A stretch of DNA of 64,000 nucleotides from Limnochordia bacterium. Lineage in GTDB: Bacteria > Bacillota > Limnochordia > DUMW01. The translations under genes were made by a program, and so were the position numbers. The stretch's first letter is position 1. Every line of letters starts with the position of its first letter. The stretch is taken from positions 1 through 64,000 of the forward strand of contig JALNWK010000007.1 in assembly GCA_023230925.1 (NCBI GenBank). Reading direction: 5' to 3'. Below are positions 43,089-52,287 of this stretch, in pieces. The notes below the pieces were generated by a model. The model did not search any database. It saw only the letters and a program-made list of their open reading frames with translations, and had not been told where the DNA came from.

Positions 43089-44618
43089 ATGGCCTATCTG
43101 ATTGGTGTTGATATCGGGACCAGTGGTGTTAAAGTGGTAGCGTGTAGTACCGAAGGACAGATCGTAGCAACTGCCTCAGCCCAATACCCCCTACATTTCC
43201 CCAGGCCCGGTTGGGTGGAGCAAGACCCTGCAGATTGGTGGAATGGTACCTGTGCGGCACTACAAGATCTGACAATCCAATTAGGAGAGAAAAGGAATCA
43301 AATCAAGGGTATGGCCCTTTCTGGGCAAATGCACAGCTCGGTTTTCTTGGGAAAGGACAATGAAGTAATTCGACCTGCTCTCCTGTGGTGCGATGCCCGA
43401 ACCACCGAGGAGTGTTCATGGATCACCAGCAGAGTAAAAGGTCGGGACCAACTGATTAAATACGTGTCCAACCCGGCTTTGGAAGGGTTTACAGCCCCCA
43501 AAATAGTCTGGTTAAGGCAACAGGAACCGGACAACTACCAGCAAATTAGGTTCATACTGATGCCTAAAGATTACATCCGATTCAAACTGACTGGCCAAGT
43601 CTTTACAGAGGTCTCCGATGCTGCTGGTACTTTGTTATTCGATGTGGTTAACCGAAAATGGAGTCAAGAGGTACTCGATGCTTTGGATATCCCTCGAAAC
43701 ATCCTCCCGGAAGTACGCGAATCCACAGATATTTGCGGTTTCGTGACCGAGGAATGCGCGCAGATTACTGGTATTCCAGCAGGAACACCAGTGGCCGCAG
43801 GCGGAGCAGATAATACTTGCGGGGCTGTGGGATGCGGTATTGTACAAGAAGGAAGGGCCTTATCGAGTATCGGTTCCTCAGGAGTCCTGTTGGCCCATAC
43901 AGACCAACCTAAGACCGACCCTGCCGGTGCAGTCCACACCTTCAATCATTCGATACCCCAAGCCTGGTATGTCATGGGAGTAATGCTCGCCGCAGGTCTT
44001 TCCTACAAGTGGTTCGGTCAAACCTTTGGTCAAGCGGAGAAAATAGTGGAAGCCGGAACAGCAATTAATGCCTATAAGCTTTTAGATCAGGGAGCAGCGT
44101 TGATCCCTGCAGGAAGCGAAGGATTGATCTTTCTACCCTACCTCAACGGGGAAAGAACCCCCCATGCAGATGGCGCGGCCCGGGGCGTATTCTTTGGCAT
44201 TAACCCACGTCACCGTAAGGAGCATTTCACCCGTGCAGTACTGGAGGGGGTAGTGTTTGGTCTACGGGATAGTTTAGAGATCTTTAAAGGTATAGGCATT
44301 GATATTACTCAGCTGCGCGCCATTGGTGGAGGCGCAAAAAGCCCCCTCTGGCGACAGATCCAAGCTGATATCCTCAACACCGAGGTGGCTACGTTGAATA
44401 TTGATGAAGGACCTGCCTTCGGTGCCGCTTTGATCGCAGGAAAAGCAGCAGGAGTCTATAATAGCCTCCAGGAAGCAGCAGATAGCTTGATCCAGGTTAC
44501 CCAGATAACCCAGCCTATCCCAGAAAATGTTGAGCAGTACGAGAACACCTATGCACTTTTCCGAGAACTCTATCCTGCACTAAAACCAAGCTTCAGAAAA
44601 GCAGCTCAAATTCTATAG
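43089..44618 (+). CDS. xylB: Xylulokinase (FGGY family)
   Basis: 509 aa, full length. It opens with LIGVDIGTSGVKVVACSTEG, has the substrate segment SGQMHSSVFL (MHS typical of xylulokinase), DYIRFKLTGQVFTEVSDAAGT, GGADNTCGAVGCGIV and GGGAKSPLWRQIQADI with the adenine-binding GPAFGAALIA. It phosphorylates D-xylulose to enter the pentose phosphate pathway. No xylose isomerase is next to it; a fucose-isomerase-like gene lies 8 kb on. AGGAGCG precedes the ATG. Confidence 0.93.
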   Translation: MAYLIGVDIGTSGVKVVACSTEGQIVATASAQYPLHFPRPGWVEQDPADWWNGTCAALQDLTIQLGEKRNQIKGMALSGQMHSSVFLGKDNEVIRPALLWCDARTTEECSWITSRVKGRDQLIKYVSNPALEGFTAPKIVWLRQQEPDNYQQIRFILMPKDYIRFKLTGQVFTEVSDAAGTLLFDVVNRKWSQEVLDALDIPRNILPEVRESTDICGFVTEECAQITGIPAGTPVAAGGADNTCGAVGCGIVQEGRALSSIGSSGVLLAHTDQPKTDPAGAVHTFNHSIPQAWYVMGVMLAAGLSYKWFGQTFGQAEKIVEAGTAINAYKLLDQGAALIPAGSEGLIFLPYLNGERTPHADGAARGVFFGINPRHRKEHFTRAVLEGVVFGLRDSLEIFKGIGIDITQLRAIGGGAKSPLWRQIQADILNTEVATLNIDEGPAFGAALIAGKAAGVYNSLQEAADSLIQVTQITQPIPENVEQYENTYALFRELYPALKPSFRKAAQIL

Positions 44619-44640
44619 GCCCAGAATCTCCGGGCCATTT
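44618..44640 (+). terminator. Terminator after xylB
   Basis: GGCCC and GGGCC form a short GC stem directly after the stop, followed by ATTTT. Confidence 0.5.
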
Positions 44641-44641
44641 T

Positions 44642-44854
44642 CTACTGCACATCATAACCCACTTGTTTTACCGTATCTATTAACTCCGACTTGGTCACTT
44701 GGGCCTTGTCAAAACTTATCTTGGCAGTCTTGCACTCTGGGTCCAGGTAAACTTCCTGAACACCTGGTTTTGCTCGGAGTGCATTTTCCACCGCGCTAAC
44801 ACACTGACTACAACCTAGTCCTTTAATGGTCATTACTACTTCCTCGGTAGCCAC
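44642..44854 (-). CDS. Heavy-metal-associated (HMA) domain protein, CopZ-like
   Basis: 70 aa, one ferredoxin-like HMA domain. The metal loop is GLGCSQC, where copper chaperones have GMxCxxC; the Met is replaced by Leu. The C-terminal helix ends KQVGYDVQ as in CopZ. It would bind Cu(I) or another soft metal and hand it to a partner, but no CopA or regulator is adjacent. GTG start, AGGAGG seven bases upstream. It is convergent with xylB. Confidence 0.85.
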   Translation of the reverse strand: MATEEVVMTIKGLGCSQCVSAVENALRAKPGVQEVYLDPECKTAKISFDKAQVTKSELIDTVKQVGYDVQ

Positions 44855-44949
44855 CTTTCCACCTCCTGTAGTTCTCTCCCCTCATTATTTCCCCACTAAC
44901 CACCCATTAACCGAGAGAAAACAACCTAAGATGCTCCCTAATGACTATA

Positions 44950-44997
44950 ACCGTAAGGAAAGCTAGTCCTTCCCGTCGTCCTGGCTTTCCTTACGGT
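44950..44997. terminator. 14-base inverted repeat at the end of the fumarase beta gene
   Basis: ACCGTAAGGAAAGC (44950-44963) and GCTTTCCTTACGGT (44984-44997) are perfect arms around 20 bases. The right arm is inside the coding end and the stop codon is at the base of the left arm. No T-run follows, so it may be a 3' stabiliser or weak terminator. The gap 44855-44949 holds nothing else. Confidence 0.55.
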
Positions 44998-45538
44998 ACC
45001 GCCGAACTCCCTCCAAATATAGATCATTCCCGTATGTATCATTGACCACAATGGCCGGAAAGTCCACTACCTCCAGCCTTCTAATCGCCTCTGGCCCTAG
45101 ATCAGCGTAAGCCACCACCTGACAACTGGTAACACTTTTGGCCAGTAAAGCCGCGGCACCGCCAATGGCTGCCAGATAAACGCCTTTCCACTGGATCAAC
45201 GCGTCCTTAACTGATTGACTTCTCGATCCCTTGCCCATGATTACTTTCACACCATACTCCAACAAAGCAGGCGTATAGGGGTCCATCCGGTAGCTTGTCG
45301 TCGGCCCAATGGAACCGGTAATCGCCGATGGTTTCGCCGGAGTAGGTCCTGTATAATAAATGATCTGGCCCCGTAGATCCACAGGCAATTGCTGCCCTTG
45401 CGCCAATAGTCGGTAAAGACGTTTATGGGCCGCATCTCTTGCGGTATAGACCACACCGCTAATTAGAACCTGGTCCCCGCTACGCAGCTGGGTTAACATC
45501 TTCTTGGTGACAGGAGCGCTAAGTCGGTACACATTCAA
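44963..45538 (-). CDS. Class I fumarate hydratase (or tartrate dehydratase) beta subunit
   Basis: About 191 aa. It has the beta-subunit landmarks RSGDQVLISGVVYTARDAAHKRL, IYYTGPTPAKP, IGPTTSYRMDPYTPALLEYGVKVIMGKG and AVADLGPEAIRRLEV-like YADLGPEAIRRLEVVDFPAIV. A TTG at 45538 with AGGAGG 12 bases upstream is preferred; starts further upstream would overlap the alpha gene. The stop lies in a long inverted repeat. Confidence 0.88.
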   Translation of the reverse strand: MNVYRLSAPVTKKMLTQLRSGDQVLISGVVYTARDAAHKRLYRLLAQGQQLPVDLRGQIIYYTGPTPAKPSAITGSIGPTTSYRMDPYTPALLEYGVKVIMGKGSRSQSVKDALIQWKGVYLAAIGGAAALLAKSVTSCQVVAYADLGPEAIRRLEVVDFPAIVVNDTYGNDLYLEGVRRYRKESQDDGKD

Positions 45539-45554
45539 AGGATTCAACCCCCTC

Positions 45555-46409
45555 CTAGAGTACCCGTGAAGCATGGCGGGCTGCATGACAATTAATATTT
45601 ATTCCCACAGGCATCCCGGTAATATGACAGGGATAGGTCTCAACATGGACAGCAAGAGCCGTAACTGTGCCCCCAAAGCCTTGGGGACCAATCCCTAGTT
45701 TATTAATCTCCCGAAGTAAATCAAGCTCCAGTTGGGCATATAGGGGATCAGCATTGGGGGTACCTACGGGACGCAAAAGAGCATACTTGGCTAAGTAAGC
45801 GGCATACTCGAAATTGCCGCCAATCCCCACCCCCACAATGATGGGGGGACAGGGATTTGCCCCTGCGGTCTTCACCTGTTCGACGACAAAACCAATCAGT
45901 TCCTCCCGATTAGTGGAAGGAGGTAGCATCCGTAAAAAACTCATGTTTTCACTGCCTCCCCCTTTTGGCGCAACGGTGATGCGCAGCCGGTCCCCGGAAA
46001 TGATCCGGGTATGCAAAATACCCGGTGTATTATTGCTTGTGTTTTCCCGGATTAAGGGATCGCTAACCATAGATTTACGCAAGTAGCCTTCCAGGTAACC
46101 TTGGGCAATCCCCTGATTCACCGCTTCAGTCAAGTCTCCGCCAACTAGATGAACATCCTGACCTATTTCCAAAAACACAACCGCTGTACCCGTATCCTGG
46201 CAGACGGGAACGCCTGCTTGGGCCGCGAGTCGGTGGTTATCTAGCAACTGATGCAACACCCTTTTCCCAAGGGGTGATTCTTCCTCGCCTACGGCCTTTT
46301 CCAGCGCCTGGATTACATCAGTCCCCACCCGAGTATTCGCTTCTATGGATAACTCAGCCACAGTCTGGGCTATCTGACCCACATGGATGTCTCGTACAGC
46401 TTCTTTCAC
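45555..46409 (-). CDS. Class I fumarate hydratase (or tartrate dehydratase) alpha subunit
   Basis: 284 aa. The three Cys that ligate the 4Fe-4S cluster lie in VCQDTGTAVVF, NPCPPIIVGVGIGG and NINCHAARHASRVL. It should dehydrate malate or another 2-hydroxy acid with its beta partner. Oxygen-sensitive class I enzymes suit an anaerobe. It begins three bases after the KDG kinase gene ends, with GTG start and GGAGC. That sugar-acid context leaves L-tartrate or another hydroxy acid as an alternative substrate; alpha/beta fumarase and tartrate dehydratase cannot be told apart by eye. Confidence 0.88.
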   Translation of the reverse strand: MKEAVRDIHVGQIAQTVAELSIEANTRVGTDVIQALEKAVGEEESPLGKRVLHQLLDNHRLAAQAGVPVCQDTGTAVVFLEIGQDVHLVGGDLTEAVNQGIAQGYLEGYLRKSMVSDPLIRENTSNNTPGILHTRIISGDRLRITVAPKGGGSENMSFLRMLPPSTNREELIGFVVEQVKTAGANPCPPIIVGVGIGGNFEYAAYLAKYALLRPVGTPNADPLYAQLELDLLREINKLGIGPQGFGGTVTALAVHVETYPCHITGMPVGININCHAARHASRVL

Positions 46410-46411
46410 TG

Positions 46412-47362
46412 CTATCGCTCCACTTCGTCGGCTCGTGTTAAGAAGGAGGCAAGCTCACTGCGACTGGGTAACCCTTCAGCGTCTCCAATGGTCGTCGTGG
46501 CATAGGCACCAACCGCATTGCCCAAGTCGGCGGCATCGCGCAGACTCAAGCCCTGTAAAAGACCGCTCAGCAATCCTGCGGCAAAGCCATCGCCAGCGCC
46601 TACAGGGTCCACCACATCCTTAATCACGTAACCCGGCACAAACCCAACGGGTTTTTGATCCCAGACATAACAACCGGAAGGACCTAGTTTCACTACCACC
46701 CTGGATACGCCAAGGTTACTTGCTGCTTGCACGATCTCCTCGGGAGTGTCTACCCCGAAGAGGATCTCCCCCTCACCTAGTCCCGGCAAAAGTAGATCAA
46801 CCTTGGGGATGATCTCCGTTAACACTTGTCTTGCTTCATCTTTTCCCCAAAGCTTCAAGCGAATGTTAGGGTCAAAGCTCACAAGAAGTCCATGTTTGCG
46901 CGCCATCTCGATAGCGGCAAAGACCATCTCCCTACAGGACTTACTTAGCGCTGGTGTAATCCCTGTTAAATGAAGAATCTTTGCCGTAGAGAAGTAATCC
47001 TCGTTAAGATCCGCAGGCTGTAGAAAACCGCCAGCTGAACCGTGTCTCCAGTAATATACGTTAATCTGACCGGGGAGACGACGCTCCTTGAAATAGATCC
47101 CAGTGGGTCTTGTGGGGTCAAAGACAACCTGGGAAACATCAACACCTTCACCCCGTAAGGTATTGACAATGTAATGTCCAAATTCATCATCGCCAAATCT
47201 GGCGATTAACCCTGCGCTATGCCCCAAACGCGTCAGTCCCATACACACATTGGATTCAGCACCAGCCACGTGTTTAGAAAACTCATGGACGTATCGAAGG
47301 GGACCTGTTGTGTTAGGGCTAAATACTACCATGCTTTCCCCAAGAGTAATCAACTCAGGCAC
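46412..47362 (-). CDS. kdgK: 2-keto-3-deoxygluconate kinase-like sugar kinase (PfkB family)
   Basis: 316 aa. It opens LITLGESMVVFSPNTTGPLRYVHEFSKHVAGAESNVCMGLTRLGH, typical of KdgK, and has the PfkB catalytic motif DPVGAGDGFAAG with Asp as base. FDPNIRLKLWGKDEAR is another KdgK hallmark. It would phosphorylate 2-keto-3-deoxygluconate from uronate or pectin breakdown. GTG start with TAGGTG upstream. No KDPG aldolase is adjacent. Confidence 0.85.
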   Translation of the reverse strand: MPELITLGESMVVFSPNTTGPLRYVHEFSKHVAGAESNVCMGLTRLGHSAGLIARFGDDEFGHYIVNTLRGEGVDVSQVVFDPTRPTGIYFKERRLPGQINVYYWRHGSAGGFLQPADLNEDYFSTAKILHLTGITPALSKSCREMVFAAIEMARKHGLLVSFDPNIRLKLWGKDEARQVLTEIIPKVDLLLPGLGEGEILFGVDTPEEIVQAASNLGVSRVVVKLGPSGCYVWDQKPVGFVPGYVIKDVVDPVGAGDGFAAGLLSGLLQGLSLRDAADLGNAVGAYATTTIGDAEGLPSRSELASFLTRADEVER

Positions 47363-47622
47363 CTGTTATCACCTATCTCTTTCGTATATATCTTATAGTT
47401 TTTCGCTAAAGCATACCTAAATACCTTTTGCGTTATACAGCAAGCCACATCCGTTGGAAAGTTCCTCCGCAGTTAGACAATGGAACGTTTTCCTGCTAAA
47501 ATAGGGCCTGATAGCACAATTTCGAACCCATTTCCATCATGATTTTGCCTTCTTTAGCTAGCATATCCCTTTCCATGTTCTCAGCTTGAGCATCCTAGGC
47601 TGAAAAAAGGGGGTCAATATCT

Positions 47623-48576
47623 GTGATCAAAGTCGTAAACCTAACAAAACAATATGGCGGTCACTACGGCATTGAGGACTTAAGTTTCACTGTTGCTAAA
47701 GGCGAAATTGTCGGTCTGCTAGGACCAAACGGTGCTGGCAAAACCACAACAATTCGTGTGATTACCGGCTACTTGCCACCGACATCGGGTTCTGTTGAAG
47801 TTGCTGGATATGACATATTCTATCAGGGTAGGGACGCAAAGTCTAGGATTGGCTATGCACCGGAGAACCCACCAGTCTATCCCGATATGACCGTAAAGTC
47901 CTACCTCACCTTTGTTGCTGGTCTTAAAGGCATTGGTCCTAAACGAAGGAAGGATGAAATAGAACGGGTCATTGACCTAACCAGTATTGAAGACGTCTAC
48001 CTCCGGCTTATTGGCAACTGCTCAAAGGATTACAGGCAACGGCTCGGTCTAGCCCAAGCCATGTTAGGGCGCCCCGATGTGCTTATCTTTGATGAGCCAA
48101 CAAATAGCCTTGATCCAAAACAGATCAGCGAAGTCCGCCAATTGATCAGAAGTCTAGCCGGTGAACACACGGTGATCCTCAGTTCCCATGTCTTACCCGA
48201 GGTTAGCATGGTCTGTGACAAGGTAGTCATCATCGATCGGGGCAAGCTTGTGGCTATTGATTCTCCCGATGGCTTAGCGCGGGCGATTCAGGGAACCCAA
48301 CGCATCTTAGCTAAAATCAAAGGTCCCCAGGACATCGTCGAAGGACGGATCGCGGCCATTGATGGTGTCGTAGGGATCACAGCCGAAGTATCGGGACAAC
48401 ATGAATGGAACTACTATATTGATAGTACCCTGACAACGGATATCCGGGAGAGATTATTCTTCCAAATGTCAGATATCCGCTGTCCTATTCTAGAAATACG
48501 TCCGATCAAGCTCAGTTTGGAGGAAGTCTTCCTGGAGCTTACCACGGAGGATAAGGAGGTGGAGGAGGATGCATAA
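47623..48576 (+). CDS. ABC transporter ATPase, GldA-like
   Basis: 317 aa. Walker A GPNGAGKTT, a divergent signature NCSKDYRQRLGLAQAM, Walker B VLIFDEPTNSLDP, switch His in LSSHVLPE, then a C-terminal domain of about 90 residues. It is first of a four-gene set (ATPase, permease, GldG-like, DUF4340) that in Bacteroidetes is linked with gliding and in many others has no known cargo. GTG start after AAAAAAGGGGG. The gap 47363-47622 is divergent from kdgK; TAAAAT at about 47500 may be its -10, but no good -35 is seen. Confidence 0.88.
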   Translation: MIKVVNLTKQYGGHYGIEDLSFTVAKGEIVGLLGPNGAGKTTTIRVITGYLPPTSGSVEVAGYDIFYQGRDAKSRIGYAPENPPVYPDMTVKSYLTFVAGLKGIGPKRRKDEIERVIDLTSIEDVYLRLIGNCSKDYRQRLGLAQAMLGRPDVLIFDEPTNSLDPKQISEVRQLIRSLAGEHTVILSSHVLPEVSMVCDKVVIIDRGKLVAIDSPDGLARAIQGTQRILAKIKGPQDIVEGRIAAIDGVVGITAEVSGQHEWNYYIDSTLTTDIRERLFFQMSDIRCPILEIRPIKLSLEEVFLELTTEDKEVEEDA

Positions 48577-49279
48577 GGTTTGGTGCATATTCCGGAAGGA
48601 TGTAGAAACCTATTTCCACTCACCGGTAACTTATGTGGTTATGGGAATTTCTCTGGCTATCTGCGGTTATCTGTTTTCGGCAATTGTGCTCGGTTACCAA
48701 ACTGCAGATATGAGATTTGTGCTCAGCAGTATCGCCTCCACCTCCCTCTTAGTAGCCCCGGTACTGACTATGAGAAGCATAGCAGAGGAACGAAGAATCG
48801 GTACCGATGAACTACTCATGACCTCGCCAATCTCCATCACAGAGATAATCGTGGGCAAGTATTTGGCCGTTGTGCTTGTTTACGTGGTCATGCTCGTAAT
48901 CACATTGATTTATCCATTGTTTCTGGCCCTTCTTGGTCACCCAGATCCGGGACCGATTATCTCCGGCTACGTAGGGCTGCTACTCCTTGGTGGCTCCCAT
49001 CTTGCTGTGGGTTTGTTTACGTCTTCTTTGACAGAAAACCAGGTTATCGCCGGGATGACCTCCTTTGGCATACTCCTATTGCTCTGGATGATTGGCCGCA
49101 TCGACCAAGTCCTTCCGGGAAGAATCGGTACCGCCCTTGCATTCCTCTCTTTGGCCGATCACTTTTGCACCTTCGAAAGAGGAATCATTGATACAACGGA
49201 GATCTTTTTCTTCTTAAGCTTCATTTTCTTCATGATCTTTTTGACCATACAGGCAGTGGATTACCGCAGGCGGACTTAG
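48569..49279 (+). CDS. ABC-2 permease, GldF-like
   Basis: 236 aa with six hydrophobic segments, beginning with a short cytoplasmic part (HKVWCIFRKDVETYFHSPVTYVVM). The conserved motif RSIAEERRIGTDELLMTSPISITEIIVGKY is typical of GldF/ABC-2 permeases. It overlaps the ATPase gene by eight bases with GGAGGTGGAGGAGG before the ATG. Confidence 0.88.
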   Translation: MHKVWCIFRKDVETYFHSPVTYVVMGISLAICGYLFSAIVLGYQTADMRFVLSSIASTSLLVAPVLTMRSIAEERRIGTDELLMTSPISITEIIVGKYLAVVLVYVVMLVITLIYPLFLALLGHPDPGPIISGYVGLLLLGGSHLAVGLFTSSLTENQVIAGMTSFGILLLLWMIGRIDQVLPGRIGTALAFLSLADHFCTFERGIIDTTEIFFFLSFIFFMIFLTIQAVDYRRRT

Positions 49280-49374
49280 GCGTGTAGCATAGCGGACCCC
49301 AACAGGGCACCTGCAAAGGAGGTGTAGACGCAACCGTCCCCAACCTTAACACCGGGATAGCCTGCGTCTTGAAT

Positions 49375-50919
49375 ATGAGCGAGTTCCTTAAAGATATGAG
49401 CGGGATTGGTGGCGTGATCGTAGCAGCCGGTAGCATCACTTCGATGTTGGCTAGGTTACCGGTCTACAGATGGATGATCCCGCTATTTTTGGGCATTGCT
49501 GGTATTGTCTACTACCTCGCTTACCGTTCATCCATGGTAAGACAGTCCAAAGCCGGTCTTGATGCCTTGACTATGACACTTATCGTGCTCGTTGGCCTAG
49601 TCCTTGCCAATAGCCTCGTCTCCCAAAACCGCTATCGGAAAGATATGACTAGAACCGGAGAGATGACCCTATCCAGGCAGACCAGACAAGTGCTTCAAAG
49701 GCTTGATGCCTTGGAGGAGCGTTTACAGGTATATGTCTTCTTTCGCCAAAGTGAGATGACCCAATTACAGCTACAGGTGCAGAACATGGCAAGGAACCTG
49801 TTAATAGAGTACCAACTGGCTAGCAGCAAGATCGACATCCACTTTGTCGATCCTGACGCGCATCCTTCCTTAGCTGGGCAATTTGCGATAGAATCAGATA
49901 CCACAATCCTCCTGACGGGAGATGAGATCCGTCGTGTACCAGCCTATGAACTGTACACCTTCACACCCGATGGCCAGTTGCAGTTTACCGGCGAACAGGC
50001 CTATACACGGGCCATGATGTCCTTAGTTCAAACAGGAAACCATTCCCTCTATTTCCTCGAGGGTCATGAGGAAAAGAATATCGAAGTCGAATACAAAAAA
50101 GCTGTGGAGTACTTAAAGGGCGAGGGTTATCAGGTCAGTACACTGGATCTAACCAAGACCAGATCCATCCCAACCGATGTAGCCTTGTTAATTGTAGCAG
50201 GACCCTTGGGGGCAATCGCGGAAAATGAAATAACGACAATCGCGCAGTACCTACAGGGAGGAGGAAGAGCCATATTCCTCCTGGAACCGACTTCTCAAGG
50301 AAGCCTCTATCCCTTGCGCACGCTATTGGAAAGTTTCGGAGTCTTGGTGCAGGAAAACGTGGTGGCCGATCCAACACGGAGCTATTTCTTTGACCCTTTA
50401 AGCCCCATGCCTGTGTATGTTTACCACTCTATTACCAAAGATTTGATCAATACTAACTTAGCGATGGTACTGCCCATGAGTCGGAGCCTAAAAATCAGAC
50501 CCTTAGATGACTTTGTGCTCGAGCCTCTGCTGACCACAAGCCCAGAGGCGTACGGCAAGACGAAGCTGCCCATCGCTACAAACAGATTCGAAGAAGGCGA
50601 CGAGACAGGTCCCCTCACCTTAGCTGTTGCGGTATCCGAGGAAGACACTGGCATGAAGTTTATCGTGATGGGCAATGCCGCTTTTTTGGATAACAATGTG
50701 CTTGCCTTTCGGGGCAACGTCGATTTCTTTTTAAACTCGGTGAACTGGCTTATTGGCCGGGAAGAGCTGATCTCCATCAGCCCAAAAGTAACGGATCCAA
50801 TGATCCTGATTCTTTCCAGTTCCCAAGCGAAGCTTGTGTATACTATTTCAGTAATCATCATACCCCTAGTACTATTTTTGCTGGGGATTCTAACCTACTT
50901 CAGGAGGCGAAGGATGTGA
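49375..50919 (+). CDS. GldG-family ABC-associated protein
   Basis: 514 aa. Two or three hydrophobic helices at the N-terminus, then an exported domain of about 370 residues (QVLQRLDALEERLQVYVFFRQ; LYFLEGHEEKNIEVEYKKAVEYLKGEGYQVSTLDLTK; LIVAGPLGAIAENEITTIAQYLQGGGRAIFLLEP), and a C-terminal helix (IIIPLVLFLLGILTYF). This is the GldG layout. The ATG at 49375 is preceded by an in-frame TTG. The 90-base gap upstream has AAAGGAGG at 49314 without a usable start. Confidence 0.85.
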   Translation: MSEFLKDMSGIGGVIVAAGSITSMLARLPVYRWMIPLFLGIAGIVYYLAYRSSMVRQSKAGLDALTMTLIVLVGLVLANSLVSQNRYRKDMTRTGEMTLSRQTRQVLQRLDALEERLQVYVFFRQSEMTQLQLQVQNMARNLLIEYQLASSKIDIHFVDPDAHPSLAGQFAIESDTTILLTGDEIRRVPAYELYTFTPDGQLQFTGEQAYTRAMMSLVQTGNHSLYFLEGHEEKNIEVEYKKAVEYLKGEGYQVSTLDLTKTRSIPTDVALLIVAGPLGAIAENEITTIAQYLQGGGRAIFLLEPTSQGSLYPLRTLLESFGVLVQENVVADPTRSYFFDPLSPMPVYVYHSITKDLINTNLAMVLPMSRSLKIRPLDDFVLEPLLTTSPEAYGKTKLPIATNRFEEGDETGPLTLAVAVSEEDTGMKFIVMGNAAFLDNNVLAFRGNVDFFLNSVNWLIGREELISISPKVTDPMILILSSSQAKLVYTISVIIIPLVLFLLGILTYFRRRRM

Positions 50920-52079
50920 AAAAATCCCTTACTTTTGTTATCGTGCTTTGTATTGCCCTGGGTACGTTTATCTACTTTGCCGTTCGCAATCAAGCAAATG
51001 AAGAGTCTTCATCTGCCATATCCCCATGGAACGAGAAGACAATTACCCGCCTGTCGATAACCCATGAGCAGGGACAGTTTGAATTAGACCTACGACAAGA
51101 GCCTACCCGGGACTGGTACCTTCTATCTCCTAGAAACACCTTGGCCGACTACTCCCTCGTCAACAAGTTCGTCCAGCTTCTTGTCGAAATAGGATTGACC
51201 GCCAAAGCCGCGGAGGCGCCGCATGAGCATATTACCGAGCCATGGCTGATGATCGCCCTAGGAGATGATAATGCAACAACTACCTTATCCTTTGGGCAAA
51301 AAGCGGCCAGCGGTGAGGACTACTACGTATCAATCAATGATACCCTTGTGTATCTAGTGCCTGAGCACCTCTTGTATGGCCTTGAACCGTCAGAACTTAC
51401 CTTAAACAAGCTGCGGGCTAAGTCCATCGTGCATTTCTATCCTTGGGAAGTGGAAGGACTAACCTTGGAAGGCCTAAATGAAGAACCCATTGTCCTCTCG
51501 AAGATAGACGAAAAATCGTGGCAAATGGATCGACCCTATCAGGAGCTGGCAGACTACACAGCCGTGAGCGACATCCTCTGGGAATATGCAAATCTGCGAG
51601 CGGTGGACTTCTTCGATGATGTCCAGGATCTCCATGCCTACCAATTGGACGAGCCAGCTCTTATTGCGACGTTCAAACTCGAGAACGGTTCAACCACCAC
51701 TGTCCTCATTAGTCCTAAGAGTGAAAAGGCAAACGGTTATTACGTGAAGACCCAAGATAGTGACACCGTGTATTTCATCCGGAAGTATTCCTTTCTGCCC
51801 TTGGATGTAAATCCCAAGGGTCTCATCAAGACTACCTTGATTAGTCTTGATACCGGTTTTCTTGATCAACTCTATTCTGCCGACGGTGTTTTGGAGCTGT
51901 CCCTCATTAGGACAAGGGACTCTTCATCTTGCGGAAATACTTCGATACCCGAAGCATCCGTAACAGACCTCCTTAGTATTCTGCAGAATCTAAGGATAGA
52001 GAGTACCAGCCTGGAGCGTCTGGGTAAGACCAAATTCAAGGTCCATCTTGATCGGGTAAGTAACCCTGTTCCATTGTGA
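50916..52079 (+). CDS. DUF4340-family protein, GldG partner
   Basis: 387 aa. A signal anchor (SLTFVIVLCIALGTFIYFAV) and a soluble domain with repeated DUF4340 units: DWYLLSPRNTLADYSLVNKFVQLL, GQKAASGEDYYVSINDTLVYLVPEHLLYGL, WQMDRPYQELADYTAVSDIL, ANGYYVKTQDSDTVYFI. DUF4340 proteins typically follow GldG genes. The GTG start overlaps the GldG stop (ATGTGA). The next 200 bases contain no gene. Confidence 0.85.
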   Translation: MKKSLTFVIVLCIALGTFIYFAVRNQANEESSSAISPWNEKTITRLSITHEQGQFELDLRQEPTRDWYLLSPRNTLADYSLVNKFVQLLVEIGLTAKAAEAPHEHITEPWLMIALGDDNATTTLSFGQKAASGEDYYVSINDTLVYLVPEHLLYGLEPSELTLNKLRAKSIVHFYPWEVEGLTLEGLNEEPIVLSKIDEKSWQMDRPYQELADYTAVSDILWEYANLRAVDFFDDVQDLHAYQLDEPALIATFKLENGSTTTVLISPKSEKANGYYVKTQDSDTVYFIRKYSFLPLDVNPKGLIKTTLISLDTGFLDQLYSADGVLELSLIRTRDSSSCGNTSIPEASVTDLLSILQNLRIESTSLERLGKTKFKVHLDRVSNPVPL

Positions 52080-52217
52080 TTACCGTAGATGAGGATTACC
52101 AAGCTAAGGTAACTAACCGTCCCTTACCCTCAGTCTACAACCTGCTGCCGTCGAGGTACTGACCAGTCAGACATACACGACTAGCGAGCTTACAGTAAAC
52201 ATTCATGTAAACTCGAA

Positions 52218-52244
52218 GCAGGAAAAGCGGCCTCAGTCTCGAAC
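52218..52244 (+). promoter_or_regulatory. Possible sigma-H promoter of the fucose-isomerase-like gene
   Basis: GCAGGA (52218-52223) and GAAC (52241-52244) are 17 bases apart, near the sigma-H pattern, 44 bases before the ATG. The -10 has C in place of the final T. Confidence 0.35.
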
Positions 52245-52287
52245 TAAACTAGTAAATAATGAACACATGTACATAGGAGGTCTGTCG

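Noticed and set aside
44990..45005. T-box-like GGTACCGC
   Set aside because: It is inside the fumarase beta coding sequence, and no specifier stem is seen.
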